From Pilaira anomala (lineage: Eukaryota > Mucoromycota > Mucoromycetes > Mucorales > Mucoraceae), in assembly GCA_025716855.1 (NCBI GenBank), contig JAIXMQ010000025.1:1-64000 (forward strand): a stretch of DNA of 64,000 nucleotides, given 5' to 3'. Below are positions 1 through 12,802 of the stretch, piece by piece. Every line of letters begins with the position of its first letter. Positions within the stretch are counted from its first letter, which is position 1. A program made the position numbers and the translations under genes. Under the pieces are notes generated by a model, which worked only from the letters and a program-made list of their open reading frames with translations, was not told the DNA's origin and did not search any database.

Positions 1-1133
1 TGGAAGGAGAGAACCCTCCAGCAACATCTGTACCTAATCCAACCTTGACACCTTTATCCAAAAATCGTCTCACGTCACATACACCACTATGTAACGAAAA
101 GTTAGAGTTTGCACAATGAGCAACACCTGTCTTTCTATCTGCCAAAACAGTGATTTCTTCGTCAGTCATATGAACACAATGAGCCATATAAGAACGTTCA
201 GTTAATAACTGATGATCATCATAGATACTAGTATAATCCTTTGAATCCTTGAATAAAGAACAAGAGAAATCGATTTCATCATGGTTTTCACATAAATGAG
301 TTTGAATAGGTACATTGTAATCATTTGCTAATTGACCTAAACCTTGCATTAATTCAGTAGAACAGGTAATAGCAAAACGAGGAGTTACAACAGGAGTCAC
401 TAAATGATTTTTCTTTTCTTGAACGTATTCGATAAATGCGCGGGTATCATCTAAACTGGATTCAGTGGATTCGATATAATAATCAGGAGAATTTTGATCC
501 ATGTTGACTTTTCCAATATATGCACGTTGACCTAAATCCTCGATAATATCCACCAATTTCTTACATGCGCCGAGATGAATTGTAGCAAACCAACTGCAAG
601 TAGTTGTACCATTTAAAAGGAAACGTTTAATTACTTTTGTATATGCAGTAGTAGCATGTTCAACATCTTTAAAAGCGGATTCACAAGGAAATACATGTGA
701 TTCAAGCCATTCAAGAAGTTGAAGATCCATACCCGATCCTGCAAACATATATTGAGGGGCATGCTATTTAAAAAAAAAAGCAAAGGGAAGGTTATTATCA
801 TGTAAAAAAAATAGTCGAGAAGCATGAGTGAAAAATTTACCGCATGAGTATCAACGAAACCAGGAACAAGGAACTGTTCATCGCCTAATTTGTGTACCTG
901 CATAATATAAATATTAATTTTAAATTGCTTTTCTTTTATTTATCATTGTTATTTACCTGAGCGTTTTGGTATAAACTGGTTTCTAAATAGTCATCGAGAT
1001 CATTGACATCCTTTTCAACTTGAACGATGACACCTTTCTCGTTATCAACAACCAACACGCCGTTCTTCACAATTTCTAGTTCTGTGAGAGATAAAGAGTG
1101 TACAAGTGTACCGTAATAAATTGTGTAAGTCAT
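1..1133 (-). CDS. GUD1: Guanine deaminase (partial, 3' end beyond window)
   Basis: Guanine deaminase hydrolyses guanine to xanthine and ammonia in purine salvage; it is a zinc enzyme of the amidohydrolase superfamily. Exons read 1133-957, 897-841 and 763 down to the window edge, all with GT-AG borders and matching phases. Visible motifs, in order: FVDTHAHAPQYMFAG with the metal-binding HxH, LLNGTTTCSWFAT, QTHLCENHDE with a metal histidine, YMAHCVH, and GTDVAGGFSPS with the conserved aspartate. The start ATG follows an AT-rich leader and gives the expected N-terminus (YYGTLVHSLSLTELEI). About 310 residues are visible; the C-terminal part of the barrel lies off the window. Family assignment is firm; the gene symbol follows the yeast name. 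No regulatory site is evident. Confidence 0.9.
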
Positions 1134-1967
1134 TGTAACAAAGAAAAGAAAAGTACAAGAGAAAGGAAAGAAGAAGAAGAAGAAGAAGAAGAAAAGGTAC
1201 TCTTTTTTTTTAAAAAAAAGAACGCTGTTTTAAAAAATTGATTGGATAAAAATAACAAAAATACCAAGTATATTATGACAAAAGACCTAATAGAATATAA
1301 AGATACCTAATAAAGATAGCTTATCATTAGTACAAAGCTGTATCTATTTTTTTCTGCAGAAATAGGCGTGAGAACTTTAAAACAAATGTAATCATCTTTT
1401 TACCTATCACTCTTTTGATTAATTTTTAACTATCTATGTAAACCTACTTTAGCAGTAATTTTACATGTAATAATATGCCGGTTTTTAAAGAGAGTTTCTC
1501 CAACAGGAGAGAAGGTACAGTGTGCGTCCACTTTCTTTTGGGTCAGTCTTTCAAAATTAAATTTCCCATAAATAGTTTCAAGCTTTTTCCCTCTTGAAAC
1601 ACTTTTTTTTTTTTATATATATATATATTTTTTAAAAAACAAAAAGTCATCACAAGTTTTCAAGTAGTAAAAGACTTTATGTAAAAAGGAGATTTTATAT
1701 GAATTCATGGTTATTTCAAGACCAAAGATATCTTTATACAACGAGCTCTTTTGAAATTACCGCTACTTAACTTACATATGAAAATTTGTTTTTGATAAAG
1801 AAAAGAAGAGGAATAACTTTCAGGGGGGAATAAAATAACAGTTTTAAACGCTTCTATGTTTGTAGGTGTAGCCTTTAGTTAGTCTTTAAGAAACTTTTAC
1901 TTTAGAAAAGATCATAAAATCAACATGTTAACGATAATACCTAAAAAGACCTTAGATATAACAACCC

Positions 1968-2035
<68 letters not shown>

Positions 2036-2051
2036 CAAAATGGAGTATATT
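1134..2051. other. Intergenic: guanine deaminase promoter side and epsin 3' side
   Basis: No gene seen. Holds an (AAG)n microsatellite near 1170-1194, several T tracts and a poly-A run of about 60 bases at 1971-2032. The long A run is a likely assembly or sequencing weak point. Confidence 0.6.
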
Positions 2052-3815
2052 TTAGAATAAAAGATCATCAAAAACAGAATTCTTTGGTTTGGATGGTTGC
2101 GCTTGTTGTTGGTTACTGCTAGCCCAATTATTCCAATCAGCTTGAACACTAGAGCTCTTCAATGCATTCATCGAAGGACCTTTACTCGGCATATTTTGAT
2201 TGGTTTTCTTTCCTAAAGAATCAAGGGAGACGACAAAATCGGAGGCTTGAGCCCACATACCGGTAGGTGTACTCACAGCAGCAGCAGCAGCAGCAGCAGG
2301 AACATCATTCGAATGATCATCCACACGTGATGATGGTTGTGTTTGTTTTTGTTGTTGTTGGTATCCTGATGAAGGAACAATAGGTTGAGAACTGAAATCC
2401 CCAAATTGGTTTGTATTATTACTATCACCCAAAAGATCAAAAAGATCTTGTTGTTTTTTTGTTGTAGTAGGTTCATTTGGTACTGCATATTGAAAATCAG
2501 AGAAATCATCATCAAATAAAGCATTTGATTTTGTGTTTACAGGAGGTTCGGGTTGAACCTCTCCACAAGCAAAATCTCCCCAATCGTCATCGTTATCAAA
2601 TGTAGAATTCTTCTTGTTGCTCGAACTAAAATCATCATCATTGGAGCCAAATAAATCCTGTTCCTTTGGTGCTGGTGTGTTTGATTTAGATGGGGAGTTA
2701 TTAGAATCGCTGTGGTATAAGCCATCATCATTATCATCTTCTTCATCGTATTTTCCAGTAGAAGATGGTTTAGGATAGCCAACAAGTTCACCATAACTCA
2801 AAGCATCACCATTGAAACTTATGCCACCACCTCCATTACCATACGCTCCACTACCAAATCCAGTATATCTATTATTACCTAATCCAGTAGATGTTCCAAC
2901 CGTAGAAGAAAATCCCATTGATCTACTACTAGGTCCACTATCTGATCCAACACCAATGTACTTGTTGCGATTCTTTTTTGCTAATTTTCGTTCTGCTCTA
3001 ATTTTATCCGTACTACTTAATAATTCGACGATTTCCTTTGCTCGGTTACGAACTAAAAAATATTGTTGTTTGAATGAGTTTTATCTCTATATATTTTTTA
3101 AGAAAGAAAGAAAGAAAAAAAAAAGGGGGTGGGGCGGGTTTCTACTTATATACCATTTAATCCTTCATCTTTTCCTTTATCATCAATATAATAAAAGTTA
3201 CGCATTACTTTAATCATGGATACATGTGAGCGAGCATCATCTACTACACGTTCAGATCCATTTTTAATAAGATATTCCAATAATACTAATGCCTAATTTT
3301 TGCATAATATATATATTTTAATGAAACTTTAATTTTTTTTTATTTGATTTTTATTTTTTACCTTGTAAATTTGTCTCCATTGTTTCGATTCCTTTTCAGT
3401 AAATCTTCTGTAAACAGTAGGCATGATTTCATTAAAATATTGGCTGATAATAATTCAGTTATTTCTGGCATGTGCTTTTTTTTTTTTAAATATATATACT
3501 TTACTAGTTGTAAGTGCCTTGAGCAAGTTCCTGCATAAGTGTACTTGAAGCTCCCCAAGGGTCATTACTTGTCGCTTCATGTACTTTAGCTTCCATCTCT
3601 GTGTAGTTCAAAACTACACTCTTCCTATCGTATTTAAAAAAAAATTGAGTTTTCTTTTCTTTTTCTTTAAGCTTGTTGACAAGTAATAATGAAATATTAC
3701 ATTTTGTTAATGACATCCTATATAAATAATAAATAAACTTGACATCTTGTTCAAAAAAAAAAAATACCTTTACTTCCCATACATCGGGAATTTGAAAATT
3801 AGCCAAGTTATTCAT
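2052..3815 (-). CDS. ENT3: ENTH-domain epsin, ENT3/CLINT1 type
   Basis: Clathrin adaptor acting at the trans-Golgi network and endosomes; the ENTH domain binds phosphoinositide and the disordered tail recruits AP-1, GGA and clathrin. Six exons: 3815-3768, 3717-3701 (17 nt), 3624-3505, 3443-3362, 3292-3154 and 3052-2052, coding 468 residues. The N-terminal ENTH domain (about residues 8-155) shows VVLNYTEMEAKVHEAT, NDPWGASSTLMQELAQGTYN, FNEIMPTVYRRF, EKESKQWRQIYK, IKNGSERVVDDAR and KKNRNKYIGVGSD. The rest is a low-complexity tail with acidic-Phe adaptor motifs (DDFSDFQ, DWGDFA), DLFDLL, a poly-Ala run and a C-terminal FDDLLF. These tail motifs favour ENT3/CLINT1 over plasma-membrane epsins, since no clear UIM or NPF repeats are seen. 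The 17-nt exon is needed to rebuild DVINKM between WEVK and KSVVLNY. Confidence 0.9.
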
Positions 3816-5447
3816 TTATTTTTTGAAAGAGAGAAAAAAAAAACCCCCCTCATTGTCCTTCTTTGCTATATTATTCTCTTGTCTCAAAAAGCTTGTAATA
3901 CAAGGAATTTTCAATTAGCCAATCATACCATGTCCACGTCATTGAAAAGAGTATTTGCATTGAAAGAACGCTTTTCACACAAAGTTTTTGTTAAAGGGGT
4001 TAATTGAGGCCATAATATCTCGATAACTTTTTCTTTCTCTCACACACACACACATACATACATATATATACAGGTAATAGCTTACCAAATCTATCATGAG
4101 AACCTTTCAGAGTATCACGTTGCTCAGGGAACTCTCTCTTTGATTCGCTCTAACCTAGCAACTGCTGAAAGACGTTAGTTGCTAAGCTAAAAAAAAAAAA
4201 AAATAGAATTACAGAAGCAATGTGTATTTTTTTTTTTTCCTTTCACTCTTAAAGATAACTACTAAAATGCATTTCTTTTAATCTCAAATCGAATTGAAGA
4301 ATATGTTATTAATAAATGATATACAGGTATTTACTTTAATTTCGTCATTATGTTTCAAGTGTAATAATTTAGTGCTGGTTTTTTAAAAAAAAAAAAAAAA
4401 GAAACGCTTCTGAGTCTTTTCAAAAATATAGTGTGTCTTCTATGACTAGTTTTTAATTGAATGAAAAAAAAAAGAAACTGTTGTCCAAGAAAAGTGACCC
4501 TTACAAAAATTTGTAATCTATACTTTGAAATCTGTGGGGGGGGGGAGGGTTTTTTTTTTTTAAAGTTTTTATGTAACATTGAACTAAAATTACGTTCATG
4601 CTTTTTTACAAAAAGTAACATAAAAAATGGTCTATATTTGATCAAGAGGAGCCTTAATATATTTTAATGCTCTGACGCCATTATTATCTTTTTGCTCATT
4701 GTGAAATCAGTTTTTTTTTTTTTTAGGGTCTAGATGATATCTTTTAGGGTAGAAAGAAGCGAAGGATAATGAAATTTACAAGTTATTTCTTTCAACTGAA
4801 TTTTCTTGTTTTAACATGATTTTAGAGTTAGATACATATAGATCGCAGAAAAAAAAAAGGCGAGTTTTTTTGCTTGTGGAACACCGTGTAATTTTTAAAC
4901 CCCCATTATTTTGAATAAAATAATAATAAAAAGATCTTCTTTTTCTTTCATTATCAGTAACTAAATCATCTCTACTTTTTTTTTGTTTGGGACCGTGCGG
5001 GTAGATGAGGTAAGAGATTTGGGGATGGTGTAACTAATACAGATTATATTTTAGATTCGTTCTATTTAGTACCACTCTATTTATACAATAAAAAACTATA
5101 ATTAATATTCAATCATGTTGCAGTAAGATTTTAATATGTGTATAATAAAAAGACTTTTAATAGAACCTTTATATAAAGTAAAAACCTGTTATTATATAAT
5201 TCATTCTTAGCATTTTGTTTAAAAAAGCAAATGACCTTAATCGGGTTTTGATCAATACAAAAAAAAAAATCCCGGGATTTAAATAAGGATTAATGACTTA
5301 AAAGTAAAAAAAAAAGTATGGCGGAGTAAACAAAATGTATTTTGGAGACTATTTTACTTTTTGGTATAAAAAGGGTAGATACTTTTTTTTAAAAAAAAAA
5401 ATTGTACTATATTGTTTCTTTCTTCTATATAAATCAAAAAAAAAAAA
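3816..5447. other. Divergent spacer between ENT3 and UGP1
   Basis: Apart from the doubtful small gene at 3931-4170, this 1.6 kb is AT-rich with many A or T runs and a short G9 run near 4537. It must hold promoters for both flanking genes, but no motif stands out enough to name. Confidence 0.5.
3931..4170 (+). CDS. Possible small two-exon gene, unresolved
   Basis: An ATG at 3931 opens about 25 codons (MSTSLKRVFALKERF...). After a gap with a CA/TA-rich stretch, a second coding-like piece ends near 4170; in one frame it reads YHENLSEYHVAQGTLSLIRS, then a stop. The order start, basic N-terminus, intron-like gap and helical-looking tail could be a small mitochondrial-type protein, but I could not place one donor and acceptor pair that keeps phase, and I do not recognise the family. 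It may equally be a decayed fragment. It sits in the divergent spacer between the epsin and UGP1. Confidence 0.22.
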
Positions 5448-7329
<1,882 letters not shown>

Positions 7330-7337
7330 ATTTTATA

Positions 7338-7373
<36 letters not shown>

Positions 7374-7492
7374 TTTACTTAATATTCCCTTTCTCGCTCT
7401 CACCACAACACAAATCACTCACATATATATATATATCTGCATTTAATTGTTTAAGAAAAAAAAAAAAAAACTCATTTTTATATAAATATAAA

Positions 7493-8240
7493 TTAATCCA
7501 TATTCTTTTGAATTTTTGCAAGTAAAACATCCATTTGTGATGCCATCTTGGGTTGACCTCTTTTAGTTTTAGCCAACATCTTTGAACGTTCTTCTTTTCT
7601 ATCTTTAAAGTATTTCTTTCTGGCCTCGTTTTCCTCTTTAATTTTCTTTTGACGTTCCTTCTTTTCTTCCTCTGATTCCTTCTTACGTCTTTCGCGTTCG
7701 TCTAATTGTGATTTAAAAGGGTTGGGTTTGGGTAACTTGGACATGGCTTCAATTCTCTTTTGTCTTTTATTTAATCTTTGCTTTTCTTCTCCCTCTTCTT
7801 CCTCTTCCTCTTCAGAAGATTCTTGGTCTAAATCAAATTCTTCTTCTTCTTCTTCTTCTACTTCCTCTTTCTTTAACTCGACTACGTTACCGTTATTATC
7901 AATCGTACGCTCTGGTGCACCAAAGATCTACAAGTAAATAAATAAAAATTGTTTTGCATCAATAACTAAGTCCCTTTTTTTTTTTTCTTGAATGAAACCG
8001 AGATCTTACATCTTTCACGTAATCAGGTGTATCGTCAGCATCCTTTTCCTTATTTAGTGTTTTATAATATTGACTTTTGACAGTTGCTTTATGAATGAGT
8101 TCATACTTTCTTTTTTGCTCTATTGATATATAAATTAGGGTTAGTAATGGAATTGAAGAATAAACTAGCTACATCATACGTTTTCTCTGTAAAGGAGTTA
8201 ATGGCTTTCTATGTTTCTTAGGTTGAGGTTTAGGAGGCAT
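7493..8240 (-). CDS. FYV7: rRNA-processing protein, FYV7/TAP26 family
   Basis: Small basic nucleolar protein; in yeast FYV7 is needed for 18S rRNA maturation, and the animal relative is TAP26/CCDC59. Three exons: 8240-8180, 8119-8010 and 7927-7493; 201 residues. The N-terminus is Lys/Pro rich (MPPKPQPKKHRK). The middle has long Glu runs (about residues 80-105), followed by a charged coiled-coil stretch. The C-terminus carries the family signature TKRGQPKMASQMDVLLAKIQ, which matches the end of yeast and human members. The gene is convergent with UGP1, with only about 160 bp between the two stops. Assignment rests mainly on the C-terminal block and overall composition. Confidence 0.8.
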
Positions 8241-8350
8241 GATAAAAAATAAATAAATTAAAAAAAAATTATAAAAAAAAAAAAAAAAAAAACCAGTCAG
8301 TGTGTATTTAAAGAATTCATGCATTAGATAAGCCACCACAATTTTTTTGT

Positions 8351-8418
8351 GAATAAAAGCTTGTTATGAATAAAAGCTCGCCATGAATAAAAGCTCGCCA
8401 TGAATAAAAGCTCGCCAT
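8351..8418. repeat. 17-bp tandem repeat, four copies
   Basis: Four head-to-tail copies of a 17-bp unit. Three are identical (GAATAAAAGCTCGCCAT) and the first differs at three or four positions. It lies in the 287-bp spacer upstream of the FYV7-like gene and downstream of GPHR. Confidence 0.85.
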
Positions 8419-8527
8419 GAGTAGATAATTAGGCACAGGATAACTTATTAAATTGCAAAGAATAAGGAGATTTTAAGTTGCATGAATCAGGATTGTCATA
8501 CAAAAAAAACTTGTAAATTTACTCTCT

Positions 8528-9334
8528 TTATTTAGTTCTGTCAAATCCACTTTCAACCGACATAAGTTCCATATCAGCAAAATCCGTTGCTAAACTTTTA
8601 GCATCATGTGTTTGATAAATAACAAAAATAATGCATGCAGATAACCCTGAAGATCCCACAAAAATAACATCTGACCAACGTTGAAAAAAGTCAAATTCCA
8701 CCGATTGTAAAGAAGAAGAAATCAAGTACCTTAAAGAATAAGTGAGTTGTTTAATAAATAAAATCACTCCCTTTTTTTTTTTAAAAACAAGTACCTGTAT
8801 TCAGCTGGTAAACTCATTTGCATCATTAAAACCGAACTTAGGAAATACATGCCCATCATATGCGTCACAAACAAAAGTAAATTAGTTGTAGAAAAAGTGA
8901 CTTTCAACATGAACACGCGAAGCACACCACGTGTTAATAACTTTAAAAATCCTCGAACGGATCCAAACACAATCATACCCGCAAACCAAAAACTAAGTTG
9001 TTGTGACCAAAATGATACATCGATCTTGTAATCTAGATTGTTCTTGTCTAATTGTGCCATCATTAATGATAACATTTTTGTAATAGGGTCTGTTGATCCA
9101 CTTCGTTGTAATAAAACATTCAATGTAGTCTTTATATACAGAGAGAGAGAGAAAAAAGTTAATATAGGTTTGTATTGCAAAAAAAAATGCAAATATAATA
9201 ACTTACTGTAATTAACTTGTATGTACAATAAATTGCAAAGATGAAATCAATTACGTTCCATATTTTACCTTTCCAAGTTTGTGAAAATCTATTCTTGGCC
9301 TTTTTTTTTTTTTTTTTTTTTTTAATTGCATGCA

Positions 9335-9369
<35 letters not shown>

Positions 9370-10481
9370 ACTACTTACTCTTCCTCGCTCTAATTCATCT
9401 AAATCTGATTTCATATTAACCGCAAGTCCTTCCAATTGCTCAATTTCAGTTTGTAAAAGAAAAATCTCTAATGTAAGTGTTTACTAAAAAAAAAAAAAAA
9501 AAAAATGATATCTGTAAATATATATATATCAACCTACCACTTTGATCTGAGCCACTAAAGACAGAAGACACTTTATTCAAAAACCCTTTCACTGGTTTAT
9601 CTTTCCTACTATCCAAACCATCTTGTTGACTTTGCATTCTCTCTAAAAGAGCTCTTTTTTCCTTGATGATGGAATCCGTTTGACGATACGCATGTTCGGC
9701 CACAACATAATCTTGCTCACTTACTTTTCTTTTATACGAATACCAAGTATTAAACGGTGTATTTACTACACCAAATCCAGACAAGATAGAAATCAATGTG
9801 ATACCAATAATACTAACTCGAACAATCCCAAGTTCTATCCATGATGTCGTAACTGCTAAAAAAAAAATTATAAACTGAGGTTTAAAAAAAAATATAGTTT
9901 CTTTTTTTTACCTAATGTAGTGTATTGGTTTATTTGGCTGAATAGATAAAGATAGATCATCCATAAGATAGTTGTAAGGTAAATAGATGGTTTTTGCCTC
10001 CAACCTATATATATATATATTTAGATATGAGATGTTTTTTTTTTATGAATTTTTTATTCAGTATATACTGACCTCGAGTGATATGAAAAAATGCATAAAA
10101 TTGAAACCAAGGGATAATTAGAATGACAAGCAGTAATAGAATATCCAAGTTGAATTTCCAATACTGTGACCTTGCACTAAAATAAACAAGTTAAGAAAAG
10201 GCCAAAAAAAAAAAAAAAAAAAAGAGTCGAATAAAATGTCTTTTTTTTTTTTACGTGTTTGAAAATAAATGTACAATTTCACTAAAGACTAGTAAGAATA
10301 AAGTACATGAACTACTTAAAGTCAAAGAGAATAAAACGTGAGGTATGTATAAAGGGTTATTGAACTGGGTTAGTTTAGGTGGTTGATAATCATTAAATAG
10401 TAACTGGGCCACTTTTTTTGAACCGATAGTGAATAAGCCTATTTGAATAGAAATAAATATAATATTATCTAATGCAGCCAT
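8528..10481 (-). CDS. Golgi pH regulator (GPHR/GPR89 family)
   Basis: Multi-spanning membrane protein; animal GPHR is an anion channel that acidifies the Golgi, and plant relatives are GTG proteins. Eight exons: 10481-10255, 10176-10073, 10004-9912, 9855-9538, 9467-9379, 9299-9207, 9129-8795 and 8729-8528; 486 residues (human about 455). Conserved blocks: ILSGFGVVNTPFNTW, the long charged coiled-coil loop after it (EHAYRQTDSIIKEKRALLE), SGSTDPITKM, DVSFWSQQLSFWFAGMIVFG, HMMGMYFLSSVLMMQMSLP and VEFDFFQRWSDVIF. About eight or nine hydrophobic spans are visible on either side of the central coiled coil. Intron 4 ends at a later AG (…ACATTAG), because the first candidate acceptor after the poly-T tract would put a stop in frame. 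Very secure family call. Confidence 0.93.
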
Positions 10482-11150
10482 TTATGTACAAAAAAAAAGG
10501 GAAAAGAAAAAGAGAGAGAGAGAAAGGAGTGACTTTACAGGATTTTAGTCTTAATTGGTACGGTTGATTTTTTTTTTCTGGTACACTTCATTTTTTTTTT
10601 TTGGCACACATCACTTTTTTTTTGGCACACTTCTTTTTTTTTCGGCACACTTCTTTTTTTTTGGCACACTTCTTTTTTTTTCGGTACACTTCTTTTTTTT
10701 TGGCACACTTCTTTTTTTTTTCGGCACACTTCTTTTTTTTTTTTTTTTGCACACACTTTTTTTTTTTGGTATGATTTGAAAATAGAAATTGGGACGGGTT
10801 ACTTTTTTTTTTTTTGGTGAGTCTGAAGAACAGATGGGAAGATGTCGCCTTACTCTATCAATACGGCGACATTGAAAAGATAAATTGAACTTCGATTCAG
10901 CTACCGAAATACCCAAAAAAAAGTGGACTCAATTATCATGAAGGAGATCGACACACTCACTTTTACGGAAAAAAAAACTTAAAAATTGTAGTAAATCTAT
11001 TATTGACAGAACGGTAGTAGCAAAAAAAAGTACAAGAAAAGTATTATACGTCCGAGCAAAAGTACGCAAATGTTCGTAAAAAAAAAATAATTGCAAGACG
11101 AAGGCACTACTACTGAGTATTTAATTTTTTTTTTTTTTTTTTTATTGTAT
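10482..11150. other. Spacer upstream of GPHR, downstream of the DCUN1D gene
   Basis: Contains the minisatellite at 10580-10767 and otherwise AT-rich DNA with short GC-containing patches (ATGTCGCCTTACTC). No gene recognised. Confidence 0.5.
10580..10767. repeat. T-rich minisatellite, about nine units of 18-22 bp
   Basis: Tandem units of the form GGCACACTTC followed by 8-15 T. Several neighbouring units alternate between ending in a C before the next GG and lacking it, which suggests a dimeric higher-order unit. Open frames through it (Phe-rich on one strand, Lys-rich on the other) are repeat artefacts. Confidence 0.88.
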
Positions 11151-11252
11151 TTACAAAGACTGTCTCCATTCTACGTAGTCATCAAATAATACTGGCCCTA
11201 AATTATGTAATGACAGATGAATTGGTTGCTATAGATACGCATGTTATCTATT

Positions 11253-11299
<47 letters not shown>

Positions 11300-12234
11300 T
11301 ACATGATGATGTGCTATCGTAATTTTGAAGATCCTCTGGTACTGCTTTACAGAAGTCTAACATACTTGACCATTGATCCTTATTAATGACTTTGACAGGT
11401 TTTGAATTCTATTATAGAATATAATTTAGCTTTTTTTTTTTTTTTTTTTTATATAAAATATGCGAAATAAAAAATGAAAAATAAAAAAAAACTTACTTGT
11501 AAGAACTGAACAAATGATTTAATAATAGGGTATTTCTCTTCCAACATAATTTGCCAAAGTGCAATGGCAGTCTATGCACGTAAAAAAAAAAAATGTTATC
11601 AAAACGACGAAAAAGAGAAAAGAGACGCGTTTCTTTTTTTTTTTTACCTCGACATCCATACTTTTTTGCGTAGTAGATTTAGCATAATTATATGTAAATA
11701 AATAGAACTGTTTATATTCTTCCTTATTATTTTTAATTGATGTTTCCCAATCTACCACTGTTTGTACAAATCGACTGACATCTTTTTCATCACTACAGGG
11801 GAAAAAAAACAGCACACACATGTCAGCCCTCTATCTATTCAAAAAAAAAAAAAAAAGTCAATTATAAAAATCTTACAATAACCCTGATTTCATCGTATTT
11901 AACCACTCTTCCCAAGTAATATATCCCATTCGTTTTGATTTCATTTTATATCCAATAATGATCGGTTGAATCTAACCATGTATGAAAATTGAATTAAACT
12001 GAATTATTACATTCCCTCTCTCTCTCTTCTTCTTACACTTTCTAATGAAACGCCAATATCAGTAAAGAACGATTGACAGCCATCAGGTCCTATCAACTCT
12101 CGATTATCTTTGTCTGCATATTTCTCGAACCATTGCCTACATTTATCTGTGTGGCTTTTATTCTATATATATATATATGTTAATAACTTGTTTAGAAATA
12201 AAACTGGTAAAACATACCGCAGCTGTACTATTTC

Positions 12235-12265
<31 letters not shown>

Positions 12266-12424
12266 AAAGGCATTAGTTTCTTTTTTGGTCAAGATAAAGA
12301 GAGAAAGAAGACGATAACATGCCATGGCATTTACTCACTCTTGTTTTTTCTTTACAATTTTTAATTTTCTCGGAACTAATATGGCTTCGTTTACTGCAAC
12401 TGCAGCCTTTCGTTTCGGAGGCAT
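11151..12424 (-). CDS. DCN1-like neddylation E3 cofactor, DCUN1D4/5 type
   Basis: Members bind the NEDD8 E2 and cullins and promote cullin neddylation. Eight exons: 12424-12339, 12227-12218 (10 nt), 12162-12037, 11971-11877, 11792-11648, 11571-11497, 11408-11303 and 11197-11151; 229 residues. The N-terminus MPPKRKAAVAVNE is basic and has no UBA domain, as in the nuclear DCUN1D4/5 branch rather than yeast DCN1. The PONY (cullin-binding) domain follows, with DKCRQWFEKYADKDN, GYITWEEWLNTMKSGL, EYKQFYLFTYNYAKST, VINKDQWSSMLDFCKAV, LQNYDSTSSWPVLFDDYVEW. The 10-nt exon TACAGCTGCG is the only way found to join exon 1 (phase 2) to exon 3 (phase 0). The last intron holds a poly-A and poly-T run of about 55 bases. 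Confidence 0.9.
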
Positions 12425-12802
12425 TTTTTTTTAAAAAAAAAAAAGAAAAGAAAAGAAAAAAAGAGGATGATGACCACATTAATACACACACAAAAATATA
12501 AGGCATGCAGACTTAAAAACAGAGTCATGTATAGACAGTCACCCACATGATTGTACGATGAAAGTTTTATTTGGTAAATTATGAAGAAAGAGAAGAAAAA
12601 AAAAAAAGGGTAGTAGAGAATCTGTACAGAGATGAGGGTTATGATGAAAAATTAGTAAATGCAACGAATTAATTAAAGGAGAGTAATTAGTAATAGTAAT
12701 AGTAGTAGTAATAGTAGTAGTAGTGGTAGTAGTAGTAGTAGAGAGAGTAAAGAGTAGTGGGAAAAAAAAAAAAAAAAGGAACCGAGAAAAAAAAAACAAA
12801 AT
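12425..12802. other. Spacer with (GTA)n-type repeat
   Basis: Between the DCUN1D gene start and the SUR2 stop. Holds an imperfect GTA/ATA trinucleotide tract at about 12689-12742. No gene. Confidence 0.6.

Noticed and set aside
1925..2122. 65-residue frame containing a poly-Lys run
   Set aside because: It is the translation of the poly-A tract at 1971-2032 and overlaps the epsin 3' end antisense.
10535..10916. Overlapping Lys-rich and Phe-rich open frames of 73-101 residues
   Set aside because: They are translations of the minisatellite and poly-T tracts, with the same repeated word in every unit.
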